Origin: an uncultured Ruminococcus sp.
Lineage (GTDB): Bacteria; Bacillota; Clostridia; Oscillospirales; Ruminococcaceae
DNA: 38,184 nt
Direction: 5' to 3'
Assembly (NCBI GenBank): GCA_937907215.1
Contig: CALESG010000068.1
Location: forward strand, 1 to 38,184
Made by a program: the position numbers and the translations under genes. Positions 9,009 to 17,094 of the stretch are shown piece after piece. Under the pieces are notes generated by a model that did no database searches, was not told where the DNA came from, and saw nothing but the letters and a program-made list of their open reading frames with translations. Positions within the stretch are counted from its first letter, which is position 1. Each line of letters opens with the position of its first letter.

Positions 9009-9100
9009 TCATAAAGCTAAGTTAATTAAAATGATTTTTTATGCTATCTTTATGATTTTTTTGTCATGACATCTCATGTAAAATGAAATTAAAAATGTCA

Positions 9101-9129
9101 TTGACTTAAGAATGCGTATATGATATAAT
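9101..9129 (+). promoter_or_regulatory. Sigma-A promoter of the cysteine synthase gene
   Basis: TTGACT (9101-9106), 17-bp spacer, TATAAT (9124-9129), 37 bp upstream of the start codon. A small palindrome, TGTCATGACA, lies about 30 bp upstream of the -35 and could be an operator, but no regulator can be named. Confidence 0.8.
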
Positions 9130-9166
9130 AATTAAGATAAATAATTTTCCAGAAGGAGCCAATGCA

Positions 9167-10096
9167 ATGATATATAATAATATATTAGAAGGAATAGGTC
9201 ATACACCGCTTATTCGGCTTAACAGAATGACTGATCCTGATAGTGCTGAAGTACTTGTAAAATTTGAAGGATTAAATGTAGGCGGCTCAATAAAAACAAG
9301 AACAGCTTATAATATGATTGCTCAAGCTGAGCAGCAGGGACTCATCAATGAGAATTCTATTATAGTAGAACCTACAAGCGGCAACCAGGGTATAGGTCTT
9401 GCACTTATTGGTGCAGTAAAAGGATATAGAACTATAATAATAATGCCGGATTCTGTAAGTGAAGAAAGACGAAAACTTGTACGCCATTATGGAGCAGAAG
9501 TCATACTCATTCACGATGCTGGAAATATAGGCGACTGTATTGAAGAATGCCTTAAAACAGCACTCAGACTAAAAGAAGAAAATCCTAATGTTTATGTTCC
9601 TCAGCAATTTGAAAATATGGCTAATCCACAAGTTCATAAGCATCATACCGGAATGGAAATAATGGAACAAGCGGGAAGAGAAATTCACGGTTTTTGTTCA
9701 GGAATAGGAACAGGCGGTACTATAACTGGAATAGGTGAAGTATTAAAAGCGCAAAATCCTGATATAGAAATATGGGCAGTAGAACCTGAAAATGCAGCTA
9801 TACTTGCTGGCGGAACTATAGGAACTCATTTACAAATGGGAATTGGTGACGGAGTGATTCCTGCAATTCTGAATCAGAATATATATGATTATATTTATGT
9901 TGTAACTGATGAAGAGGCAATAAAAACTGCTCAAGATCTTTCAAGACTTGAAGGAATAATGTGCGGAATCTCAAGTGGTACTAATGTTGCAGCTGCATTA
10001 AAACTTGCTAAAAAGCTTGGAAAAGGGAAGACAGTTGTTACGGTTTTACCTGATACGGCAGAACGCTATTTCTCCACACCGCTTTTTGATGAATAA
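9167..10096 (+). CDS. cysK: Cysteine synthase family PLP enzyme
   Basis: A 309-residue fold-type II PLP enzyme, the usual length for O-acetylserine sulfhydrylase. It should make cysteine from O-acetylserine and sulfide in the cytoplasm. The PLP lysine lies in GGSIKTRTA. The substrate-binding loop reads PTSGNQGIG, with Gln where CysK usually has Thr. The phosphate-binding glycine loop is GIGTGGTITG and the C-terminal block is GISSGTNVAAA. The KTR (in place of KDR) and GNQG variants mean that a related reaction, such as cystathionine beta-synthase-like or O-phosphoserine use, is not excluded. No CBS domains follow. AGGAG upstream fixes the start. No serine acetyltransferase is adjacent. Confidence 0.85.
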   Translation: MIYNNILEGIGHTPLIRLNRMTDPDSAEVLVKFEGLNVGGSIKTRTAYNMIAQAEQQGLINENSIIVEPTSGNQGIGLALIGAVKGYRTIIIMPDSVSEERRKLVRHYGAEVILIHDAGNIGDCIEECLKTALRLKEENPNVYVPQQFENMANPQVHKHHTGMEIMEQAGREIHGFCSGIGTGGTITGIGEVLKAQNPDIEIWAVEPENAAILAGGTIGTHLQMGIGDGVIPAILNQNIYDYIYVVTDEEAIKTAQDLSRLEGIMCGISSGTNVAAALKLAKKLGKGKTVVTVLPDTAERYFSTPLFDE

Positions 10097-10119
10097 ATAA
10101 AAATATTTCTTATAAATTA

Positions 10120-10150
10120 GAGCCGACGTTATTCGCCGGTTCTTTTTCTT
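10120..10150 (+). terminator. Intrinsic terminator after cysK
   Basis: Imperfect GC-rich hairpin (GAGCCGACG / CGCCGGTTC, one mismatch and one G:T) followed by TTTTTCTT. Confidence 0.8.
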
Positions 10151-10216
10151 GTTGTGATTCGTTTTAATTTTATATTAAATACCCAAAAACATTAGCGAAA
10201 AGAGGAAAATAATAAT

Positions 10217-11608
10217 ATGAATATCAAGAAAAAAATCAAAAGCTGCTTATATGCTGCAATGAGTATTATAATCGCAACAGGAGCTTTTGCTGGTGCGGCT
10301 GCAACTTCTCAGAATATTGTTGCCGATGCTGAAAATTCAGAAAAAACATATAAAATAATGTGTATGGGCGATTCCATAACAGATGGTTATATAAACGGAG
10401 ATAATGGTTATAGAAAATATCTATGTTATTACTTACAGCAGGATGATATATCATATGATATGGTAGGCGCTAAAAATAATTGGACTAATGAATCAACTTA
10501 TAATTGGAACGGCACTGAAATCACTTACGATCCGGCTCATTGTGGATATAGTGGATATGCAATCAAACAGTATAATGGAAGAAGTGGTTTGTATGAAACT
10601 CTCTTTGGCGGAGGAAATATGATACAAACTTATGATCCAGATATTATGCTTTTGCAGATCGGTACAAATGATTTGCTAGATGCTCGTCTTAACGCTATTG
10701 ATAATATGGGCGATATAACAAGTCAAACTTCTGCACTTCAAAGGCTTGAAAGTCTTGTAGATGAAATTATAATCAATATGGACAATACTGATATGCTCTT
10801 CTTAGCAAGTATTCCGGATATTGATGCAGAAGTTCGTGCTGACTGGTTAGGTGCATATGGGTATCTTATAAATGTTGATGTAAACAACACTGCTGAATTA
10901 CAAGCAAAAGTTGATGAATATGTAGACACATACAATGCTGGTGTAAAGGCTTTGGTAGATAAGAAGAAAGCAGAAGGTGTAAATATTGGATTTGCAGATA
11001 TTAACAGTGTAGTTGATATGAAAGCTGGCTTGTACGATGGTGTTCATCCAAATGAAACAGGATATGCTGCTATGGGAAAACTGTGGGGTGATACGCTTAA
11101 AAATTATATCGATAACGCTGGAGATATAACACAAACAACAACTACTACCACAAATACCACCACAACAACGACTACCACCACTGAATTAACAACATCAATA
11201 ACAACGACAACAACAACTGCTACTGAGTCAACAACTGAGTTAACAACAACTTCAGAAGTTACAACTACAACTCCTGAGCTAACAACATCTGAATCTGAAA
11301 CGACCACAACATCAACAACACCCGAAACGACAGAAAGCACCACTTCAACAACAGAGGCTACTACTACAACTACTGTAACCACAACAAATTCAACAACAAC
11401 TACAACAACTGAACCAGACTCAAACCTCGGAGATGCAAATTGGGACAGTAATATAAATATGTCAGATTATGTAGCCCTTAGAAAATATCTGGTAAAAGCA
11501 ATAAGCATTTATGATATAAATGCTAAAAATTGTGATATGGATGGAAATGGCAAATTAAATATATTTGATGCTGCTATTCTTATTCAAATGATTATTGATA
11601 AAAGTTAA
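10217..11608 (+). CDS. Secreted SGNH hydrolase with Thr-rich linker and type I dockerin
   Basis: A 463-residue exported enzyme. A signal peptide covers residues 1 to about 37 (basic start, hydrophobic core, Ala-rich end). The SGNH/GDSL catalytic domain spans about 44-298: block I GDSIT with nucleophile Ser53, block III GTND at 149-152, and block V DGVHP with Asp274 and His277. Such domains in cellulolytic ruminococci are often CE3-type acetylxylan esterases, but the substrate is inferred. Residues 306-400 are an almost pure Thr linker. Residues 404-463 are a type I dockerin with two calcium loops (Asp406, Asn408, Asp410, Asn412, Asp417; and Asp440, Asp442, Asn444, Lys446, Asp451). The dockerin implies attachment to a cohesin-bearing scaffoldin, none of which is in this window. 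AGAGG upstream supports the start; a strong terminator follows. Confidence 0.93.
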   Translation: MNIKKKIKSCLYAAMSIIIATGAFAGAAATSQNIVADAENSEKTYKIMCMGDSITDGYINGDNGYRKYLCYYLQQDDISYDMVGAKNNWTNESTYNWNGTEITYDPAHCGYSGYAIKQYNGRSGLYETLFGGGNMIQTYDPDIMLLQIGTNDLLDARLNAIDNMGDITSQTSALQRLESLVDEIIINMDNTDMLFLASIPDIDAEVRADWLGAYGYLINVDVNNTAELQAKVDEYVDTYNAGVKALVDKKKAEGVNIGFADINSVVDMKAGLYDGVHPNETGYAAMGKLWGDTLKNYIDNAGDITQTTTTTTNTTTTTTTTTELTTSITTTTTTATESTTELTTTSEVTTTTPELTTSESETTTTSTTPETTESTTSTTEATTTTTVTTTNSTTTTTTEPDSNLGDANWDSNINMSDYVALRKYLVKAISIYDINAKNCDMDGNGKLNIFDAAILIQMIIDKS

Positions 11609-11632
11609 ATTTACAAAAATATAAGCTCTATT

Positions 11633-11675
11633 AACAGACTACTTTTAAGTGAGTATAAAAGTAGTCTGTTTTTTA
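11633..11675 (+). terminator. Intrinsic terminator after the dockerin protein gene
   Basis: Perfect 15-bp inverted repeat (11633-11647 and 11656-11670; core CAGACTACTTT) followed by a T-run. Confidence 0.92.
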
Positions 11676-11807
11676 ATACTTATATATATAGCATGGAAGA
11701 TTTAGCCAATATAAATTGTGCATTTATACAAAAATAAATTTTTTATGCAACAAATCAAGCTAAAAGCAGCACATATTATATAAATAACATATTGTGAGGT
11801 GATTTTT

Positions 11808-12302
11808 ATGACAGAGGATGTAAAACTTGCACAGAATGGTGATACAGAAGCTTTTGCAAGGTTATATGCAACAGTATATAAAGATATGTATCACATGGCT
11901 TATTACGCTTTACGAAACAATGAGCATGATGCATCAGATGTCGTAAGTGATGCAATAGTAGATGCTTTTTCAACTATTGGAAAATTGAAGGAATCATGTG
12001 CATTTAAAAGTTGGATATTTAGTATACTCAGCAAAAAAATCAAGAAAAAACAGCAGAACTATTATAATTATCCTGAAGATATTGATGAAGCAAAACTTTC
12101 AAGTAATTTTGAATACAATTCATCTGAGCTTAAGGATGTATTAAATACACTTCCTAAAGATGACAGATTGATTCTTTATTTATCCGCATTATGTGGTTAT
12201 ACTGGAAAAGAAATAGGGAAGATATGCGGGATAAAGCCATCAACAATTCGTTCACGTTTATCACGTATAAAAGCTGCTCTTAGATTGCAGCTGAAAGATT
12301 GA
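11808..12302 (+). CDS. ECF-type RNA polymerase sigma factor
   Basis: A 164-residue group IV sigma-70 factor. Region 2 is the N-terminal part (LAQNGDTEAFARLYATVYKDMYHMAYYAL, then HDASDVVSDAIVDAFSTI, then FKSWIFSILSKKIKKK). Region 4 is the C-terminal helix-turn-helix (LPKDDRLILYLSALCGYTGKEIGKICGIKPSTIRSRLSRIKAALR). The start was moved from a GTG at 11799 to ATG 11808 because the ribosome binding site GAGGTGA overlaps the GTG and lies five bases before the ATG. The next gene starts 13 bp after the stop and encodes a membrane protein with a cytoplasmic head, the usual sigma/anti-sigma arrangement. The target promoters are unknown, and no clear autoregulatory promoter could be read in the 200 bp upstream. 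Confidence 0.92.
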   Translation: MTEDVKLAQNGDTEAFARLYATVYKDMYHMAYYALRNNEHDASDVVSDAIVDAFSTIGKLKESCAFKSWIFSILSKKIKKKQQNYYNYPEDIDEAKLSSNFEYNSSELKDVLNTLPKDDRLILYLSALCGYTGKEIGKICGIKPSTIRSRLSRIKAALRLQLKD

Positions 12303-12315
12303 AAGGAGCTTAACT

Positions 12316-14265
12316 ATGAATAATAATGATGAGATCAAAAAAATTCTCGATGAGCCGCCAGTGCCTGAATATTTATCTCCTGAATCAATAAAAAACAGAC
12401 TTGATATTATTAAGTCAGAGGAAAAAAGAAGAAAAAGTATACATTTGAATACAGCACTCAAATGGTGTTCTGGAATTGCAGCTTGTGCAGTACTTTTGAG
12501 TACAGGAGGTTTTATTGCCAAAAAAATTCAAGATAATTCTGATTCCTTAGCTGTTACAAACGGAAATTATATTACAGCTGCAAAAGATTACAAACAAGTA
12601 TATAAGTATATGAAAGAATATATGAAATCAATCGATAATGACAAGTGTTATGATGATTATGTTGAGGATGCGGTTTATGATGAGGCTGAAGCAGATGTAG
12701 CAGTCAATGAGGACGCTGGTAAAACTTCTGAAATATCAGAATTGTATAATCAAGAAGCTGGTGTGCTTGAAGGCGACATTGTACAAACAGACGGCAAAAA
12801 AATCTATTCTGTAAAAGATGATGATAATATACCGTACATCAACATTGCAGAAACAGATGGAAACGTTTTCACATCAAATAATACTATATGTTTGCTTGAT
12901 TATCTTCCGGAAACTGTAGAATACGGATATATTTGTTCTATGTATCTTGAAAATGACAAACTTATTATTGCTTTAGATACAGATGAATCAAAAAATGACA
13001 AAAGTTTTAGTCGAACTCATGTCCTTGTATTTGAGGCTAGTGAAGAATTAGAATTGTTAGGCGACTATTCTCAAGATGGAGATTATAGTGATATTCGTCT
13101 TATGGAAGATGGTGTACTTTATATTATCTCAGATTATAATTGGACACGCTTTTATGATTACCGAAATCGTAATAAATGTATACCTGCTTACTATGCAAAT
13201 GAAGAAAAATGCACTGTTTTACCTGATGATATTTTACTTCCTGAAGAAAATCCTTCCAATGATGACAACGATTTTGTTTTTAGCTCTTCTTTTAAAAATA
13301 TAGGAAGCATAAATGTATTTTCTGATTCTCCAAGTACAGTAATAGATTTTAAAAGTCTTGCAGGATTCAAAGGTGAGTTTTATTGTTCTCTTAATAATAT
13401 TTATATTGCAAGCTGCTATTGGGAAAAAGGTGAGTATAATACTGATTTTACAAGAATAAATATAAATGATGGTAATATAGTGCCGGAAGCAAATGTAAAT
13501 GTAAGAGGTAAAGTAAAAGACCAATTTTCTATGAGTGAATATAATGGATTTTTTAGAGCGGCAGTTTCACGTGGATTTAATGCATCAAGCGACAACGCTG
13601 TATATATTTTCGATATGAAACTCAACAAAATAGGGGAAATAGGAGGTTTTGGAGAAGATGAGACTATACAATCCGCAAGCTTCCAGGGCGATTTAGCATA
13701 TATTGTGACATTTAAGCAAACAGACCCACTATATGCTATTGATTTATCTGACCCATATTCACCGGTCATTCTTGATGAGCATAAAATAACAGGCTACAGC
13801 AGTTATATGCAGCAATGGAATGATAATCTTTTGCTTGGCTTTGGAATAGATGGAGATGAAGATGGAAATAAGATTGGCTTAAAACTTGTAATGTTTGATA
13901 ACAGTGATCCAAATAATCTTATAGAGCAAAGCGTGGCAACCATTCATGCAGCTGATGTTGATGAGCAGTATTTTGATGATGAAGAAATCGACTGGATCTA
14001 TTCAGAAGCTGAATATAATAGAAAAGCATTGCTTATATCACCAGAAAAAAATCTAATAGCAATTCCTTTCGGATCTATTAACAGTGATGGATTTGTATTT
14101 TATTCATATGATGATGACGCTCTTAAAGAGAAAAAAGTTATTTATTCAAAGAGTCCTGTTAAAAGAGCATTATATATAAATGATACAATATTTATAATTG
14201 GTAATTATGATATGATTGCTGTTGATATGGAAACTATGTCGGAAAATGACCATTTATACTTTTAA
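12316..14265 (+). CDS. Membrane-anchored beta-propeller protein, candidate anti-sigma factor
   Basis: A 649-residue type II membrane protein. About 48 charged cytoplasmic residues (MNNNDEIKKILDEPPVPEYL onward) precede a single membrane helix at about 51-67. An acidic extracellular stalk follows, then a large domain matching the secreted beta-propeller family (PF09826): the entry block YNQEAGVLEGDIVQTDGKKIYSV at about residue 142 and repeated blades such as DNAVYIFDMKLNKIGEIGGF. Stop-to-start spacing from the ECF sigma gene is 13 bp, with AAAGGAG before the ATG. Known family: propeller proteins of unknown ligand. Inference: the short cytoplasmic head sequesters the sigma factor and the propeller senses an extracellular or wall signal. 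No zinc-type anti-sigma motif (HxxxCxxC) is present in the head, so the interaction would be of a different type. Confidence 0.85.
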   Translation: MNNNDEIKKILDEPPVPEYLSPESIKNRLDIIKSEEKRRKSIHLNTALKWCSGIAACAVLLSTGGFIAKKIQDNSDSLAVTNGNYITAAKDYKQVYKYMKEYMKSIDNDKCYDDYVEDAVYDEAEADVAVNEDAGKTSEISELYNQEAGVLEGDIVQTDGKKIYSVKDDDNIPYINIAETDGNVFTSNNTICLLDYLPETVEYGYICSMYLENDKLIIALDTDESKNDKSFSRTHVLVFEASEELELLGDYSQDGDYSDIRLMEDGVLYIISDYNWTRFYDYRNRNKCIPAYYANEEKCTVLPDDILLPEENPSNDDNDFVFSSSFKNIGSINVFSDSPSTVIDFKSLAGFKGEFYCSLNNIYIASCYWEKGEYNTDFTRININDGNIVPEANVNVRGKVKDQFSMSEYNGFFRAAVSRGFNASSDNAVYIFDMKLNKIGEIGGFGEDETIQSASFQGDLAYIVTFKQTDPLYAIDLSDPYSPVILDEHKITGYSSYMQQWNDNLLLGFGIDGDEDGNKIGLKLVMFDNSDPNNLIEQSVATIHAADVDEQYFDDEEIDWIYSEAEYNRKALLISPEKNLIAIPFGSINSDGFVFYSYDDDALKEKKVIYSKSPVKRALYINDTIFIIGNYDMIAVDMETMSENDHLYF

Positions 14266-14341
14266 TTTAATTTCTAAATAAGAATAATTAAAAATAGAGC
14301 ATATTTAATTTCTAAATAAGAATAATTAAAAATAGAGCATA
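14266..14341. repeat. Perfect 38-bp tandem duplication overlapping a terminator
   Basis: Two identical, directly adjacent 38-bp units (14266-14303 and 14304-14341). Each unit contains AATAGAGCATA, one arm of the terminator hairpin at 14332-14390, plus the T-rich tract that follows that arm on the minus strand. The first unit begins directly after the stop codon of the beta-propeller gene. Confidence 0.95.
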
Positions 14342-14395
14342 TTTTTAGAGAAGTCTGTTAAAACAGATAACACACTAAAATATGCTCTATAATTA
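14331..14395. terminator. Intrinsic terminator between converging genes
   Basis: Arms ATAGAGCATATTTT and AAAATATGCTCTAT enclose a small internal hairpin (TCTGTTAAAACAGA). On the minus strand the stem is followed by TTTTTAATT, so it mainly ends the Xer recombinase transcript; it may also stop the plus-strand propeller transcript. Confidence 0.85.
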
Positions 14396-15403
14396 TTATA
14401 CAGGATCATTATCATTTTTATCTTTTAATGATACAAAATTTGCAAGCGGCGAACTTTCTGTAGCTTGTCTTATATTTTCATTAGTTAAATGCGTATAAAT
14501 TTCAGTTGTAGAAGTACTGGCGTGTCCAAGTACTTCTTTTAATGTAAGAGCATCAACATTTCCATATTGATACATAAGCGTTGCAGCTGTATGACGTAAT
14601 TTATGAGTAGAATATCCTTGACCACTAAGTCCGGCAGCCGCCAAAGCATTTTCTACAATTTGTTGAACACGTCTTTTGCTTATTCTTGTATGACGTTTAC
14701 TCAAAAATAATGCACATCCAGAATCATCGTTACGCATTTGCTCACGGATATTCATATATTGTAAAATTGCTTGCATACAGGCAGAATTCAGAAAAACCAT
14801 ACGTTCTTTATTACCTTTTCCAAGCACACGCATCTGACATTCATCAAGCATTAGATCAGTTGTATTAAGTCCCACAAGTTCACTAAGTCGTATTCCGCAA
14901 TTTAAAAATAATGTTATTATACAAAAATCTCTTTCAAAAAAAGCCGTATCTATAGATTCAAGCAGTTTTCTGCTTTGTTCAAGAGTTAAATATTTTGGAA
15001 TACTTTTTTTAGTTGACGGCAATTCCAAACGTTCTGTTGGATCATGATCAATAATGCCTTGATTGTTGTATAGAAACCCAAAAAAGCTTTTTAAAGCTGA
15101 AGTTTTTCTTCCACGTGCCAATTCTTGATTTTCACGTTCTTCACGAATATAATATAAAAATTCATAAATAGTTTGTAATTGCACTTGGTTTACTATATCA
15201 ATAGACATATCTCTAATTGAAATATCTATTATATTATCAACATCAGCACAGCTTGGATCTTTCATCATGCGGAGATATTTCAAAAACAATCTTATATCTA
15301 AATAATATTCCTGTACAGTACGTGTAGATAAACCTTTAGTTACAGTTATATGGAAAATATAATTCAATAGAAACTCCGGACATTCTGTACGATCTATTTC
15401 CAA
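14396..15403 (-). CDS. Tyrosine recombinase, XerC/XerD type
   Basis: A 335-residue phage-integrase-family recombinase. The N-terminal SAM-like DNA-binding domain (about 1-110) contains TVQEYYLDIRLFLKYL. The catalytic domain carries Arg in CGIRLSELVGLN (about Arg172), Lys in GKGNKER (about 196), His and Arg in STHKLRHTAATLM (about 267 and 270), His in LGHAST (about 294) and the nucleophile Tyr in TTEIYTHL (about 303). All catalytic residues are present. Length and sequence suit a chromosomal Xer protein resolving chromosome dimers at dif; no mobile-element context is seen. The longer GTG-initiated frame (15430) is rejected because GAAAGGA lies inside it, about ten bases before TTG 15403. An 82-bp gap with a long palindrome separates it from the upstream flavoprotein gene. 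Confidence 0.88.
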   Translation of the reverse strand: MEIDRTECPEFLLNYIFHITVTKGLSTRTVQEYYLDIRLFLKYLRMMKDPSCADVDNIIDISIRDMSIDIVNQVQLQTIYEFLYYIREERENQELARGRKTSALKSFFGFLYNNQGIIDHDPTERLELPSTKKSIPKYLTLEQSRKLLESIDTAFFERDFCIITLFLNCGIRLSELVGLNTTDLMLDECQMRVLGKGNKERMVFLNSACMQAILQYMNIREQMRNDDSGCALFLSKRHTRISKRRVQQIVENALAAAGLSGQGYSTHKLRHTAATLMYQYGNVDALTLKEVLGHASTSTTEIYTHLTNENIRQATESSPLANFVSLKDKNDNDPV

Positions 15404-15433
15404 AATAAACCACTTCCTTTCAAAAGCCACTTC

Positions 15434-15465
15434 TTATTGCACCAAATTTGTATTTGGTGCAATAA
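15434..15465. repeat. 32-bp palindrome upstream of the recombinase gene
   Basis: Perfect 14-bp arms (TTATTGCACCAAAT and its complement) around TTGT. It lies about 31 bp upstream of the recombinase start. It lacks a following T-run on the minus strand, so it is not a typical terminator. Operator, recombinase binding site or mRNA processing hairpin are all possible. Confidence 0.85.
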
Positions 15466-15484
15466 CTTTTATTTGTTCCCTTCT

Positions 15485-17086
15485 TTATTTTAGTGTGGAA
15501 ATAAGAGCCTCTGCACATTTGATTCCATCAACAGCTGCTGACGTGATTCCGCCAGCATAACCAGCACCTTCGCCACATGGATATAATCCAGATACACTTA
15601 TTGATTGATAGCAATCATTACGCAATATTCGTACCGGTGATGAACTGCGGCTTTCAATACCAGTGAGTATGGCTTCAGAGTCGTTAAATAATTTTAGTTT
15701 GCGTCCCATTTCCGGAATTCCAAGCCTAAGCGTTTCTGTCATAAATTCAGGCAGATATTCATCAGGCAATGCAAATTTAGTATTTGGTATATACGTAGGC
15801 TTAACCTTACCAAATGATGTAGAAACTTTATGTTCCAAAAAATCTCCTACAAGATTTACAGGTGCTTTAAAATCGCCGCCACCAGCTATAAATGCTAAAT
15901 GTTCCAATTTTTCTTGCAAAACCATTCCAGCAAGCGGATCTTTATCTGGAAACATATCAGGTGATATTCCTACAAGTAATGCACTATTTGCGTTTTTACC
16001 ATCTCTTTTATGGCAGCTCATTCCATTTACTACAAGACGATTTTCTTCTGATGATGCAGCCACAACTTCTCCACCGGGACACATGCAAAATGTGTACAAA
16101 CTATGTCCGTTGGGAAGGTGTACAGCAAGTTTATAATCTGCCGGCGGCAATGATTTGTTGCTTGAATTTTTTCCATACATACATTTATCTAAATCAGCCT
16201 GTAAATGTTCTATACGTACTCCCATAGCAAAATTTTTGGCAGCAAGTGATACGTTTCTATCTTTTAAAATACGAAAAACATCTCTTGAACTGTGACCTGT
16301 GGCAAGTATACAATGATCAGTTGCAATAGAATACTCTGTATTACCATACATATAAAAAACGCTTTTCAGATTATTATTACAATCTGATTCATATCCTGTA
16401 AATGTAGATTCAAATTTTACTTCTCCGCCTAAATTTTCTATTTCTTTACGAATACTCTGAACTACATTTATAAGATAATCAGTGCCTATATGAGGTTTAG
16501 CTGTATATAAAATATCTTCTGATGCACCATGTTTTACAAATGTTTCCAGCACATATCTAATTCTAAAATCATTTATACCTGTATTAAGCTTTCCGTCTGA
16601 AAATGTACCAGCACCGCCTTCACCAAACTGTATATTACATTTTGTATCAAGTTTACCAGTTTTTCTAAATACATCAACTGTCTGCTTACGCTTAATTGCT
16701 GAATAGCCTCTTTCAAGAATAATAGGTCTTAAACCTGCTTTTGCAAGCAGCAATCCTGCAAACATTCCGGCAGGTCCAAAACCAACTATTACAGGTCTTG
16801 GTGACTTTGTAATAACTAATGAAGGTTCGACATAATTATAAGGTTTATATTCAGTTATATTATTGTTATTAGAAAATCGCTCTAGTATTTTATTTTCGTT
16901 TTTTACACTAACTGCAATTGTTATAACATATTTAATATTTTCTTTTTTTCGTGCATCAATTGACTTCTTTATATATTTTACTTCATTTATATCACTTAAA
17001 TCAACTTTAAGTTTTCTTGCAGCTAATTTTTTTAAAGAAATATCAGAATTGTTTAGCGGAATATTTATATTAGATATTTTTATCAA
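15485..17086 (-). CDS. FAD-dependent dehydrogenase of the COG2509 type
   Basis: A 533-residue flavoprotein. An N-terminal domain of about 100 residues (ISLKKLAARKLKVDLSDINEVKYIKKSIDARKK) precedes the FAD-binding GxGxxG motif PVIVGFGPAGMFAG at about 102-107. Further blocks include LERG, NIQFGEGGAGTFSDGKLNTG and a C-terminal FAD site (GLYPCGEGAGYAGGITSAAVDGIKCAEAL). This layout matches a widespread family of uncharacterised FAD-dependent dehydrogenases; the substrate is unknown. The longer frame to 17158 overlaps the upstream gene. AAAGGG overlaps that gene's TAG stop and lies ten bases before TTG 17086, which I take as the start; GTG 17095 is the alternative. The gene is probably translationally linked to the neighbouring flavoprotein. 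Confidence 0.85.
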   Translation of the reverse strand: MIKISNINIPLNNSDISLKKLAARKLKVDLSDINEVKYIKKSIDARKKENIKYVITIAVSVKNENKILERFSNNNNITEYKPYNYVEPSLVITKSPRPVIVGFGPAGMFAGLLLAKAGLRPIILERGYSAIKRKQTVDVFRKTGKLDTKCNIQFGEGGAGTFSDGKLNTGINDFRIRYVLETFVKHGASEDILYTAKPHIGTDYLINVVQSIRKEIENLGGEVKFESTFTGYESDCNNNLKSVFYMYGNTEYSIATDHCILATGHSSRDVFRILKDRNVSLAAKNFAMGVRIEHLQADLDKCMYGKNSSNKSLPPADYKLAVHLPNGHSLYTFCMCPGGEVVAASSEENRLVVNGMSCHKRDGKNANSALLVGISPDMFPDKDPLAGMVLQEKLEHLAFIAGGGDFKAPVNLVGDFLEHKVSTSFGKVKPTYIPNTKFALPDEYLPEFMTETLRLGIPEMGRKLKLFNDSEAILTGIESRSSSPVRILRNDCYQSISVSGLYPCGEGAGYAGGITSAAVDGIKCAEALISTLK

Positions 17087-17094
17087 AATAGTCA

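Noticed and set aside
11104..11382. Minus-strand open frame rich in Val
   Set aside because: It is the mirror of the ACA/ACT codon tract in the Thr linker; there is no ribosome binding site or recognisable protein.
14266..14341. Tandem repeat considered as a CRISPR remnant
   Set aside because: The two 38-bp units are directly adjacent with no spacer, and no cas gene is present.
15434..15465. Palindrome as a chromosomal dif site
   Set aside because: It does not match known dif consensus arms or their 6-8 bp central spacing; kept only as an unexplained palindrome.
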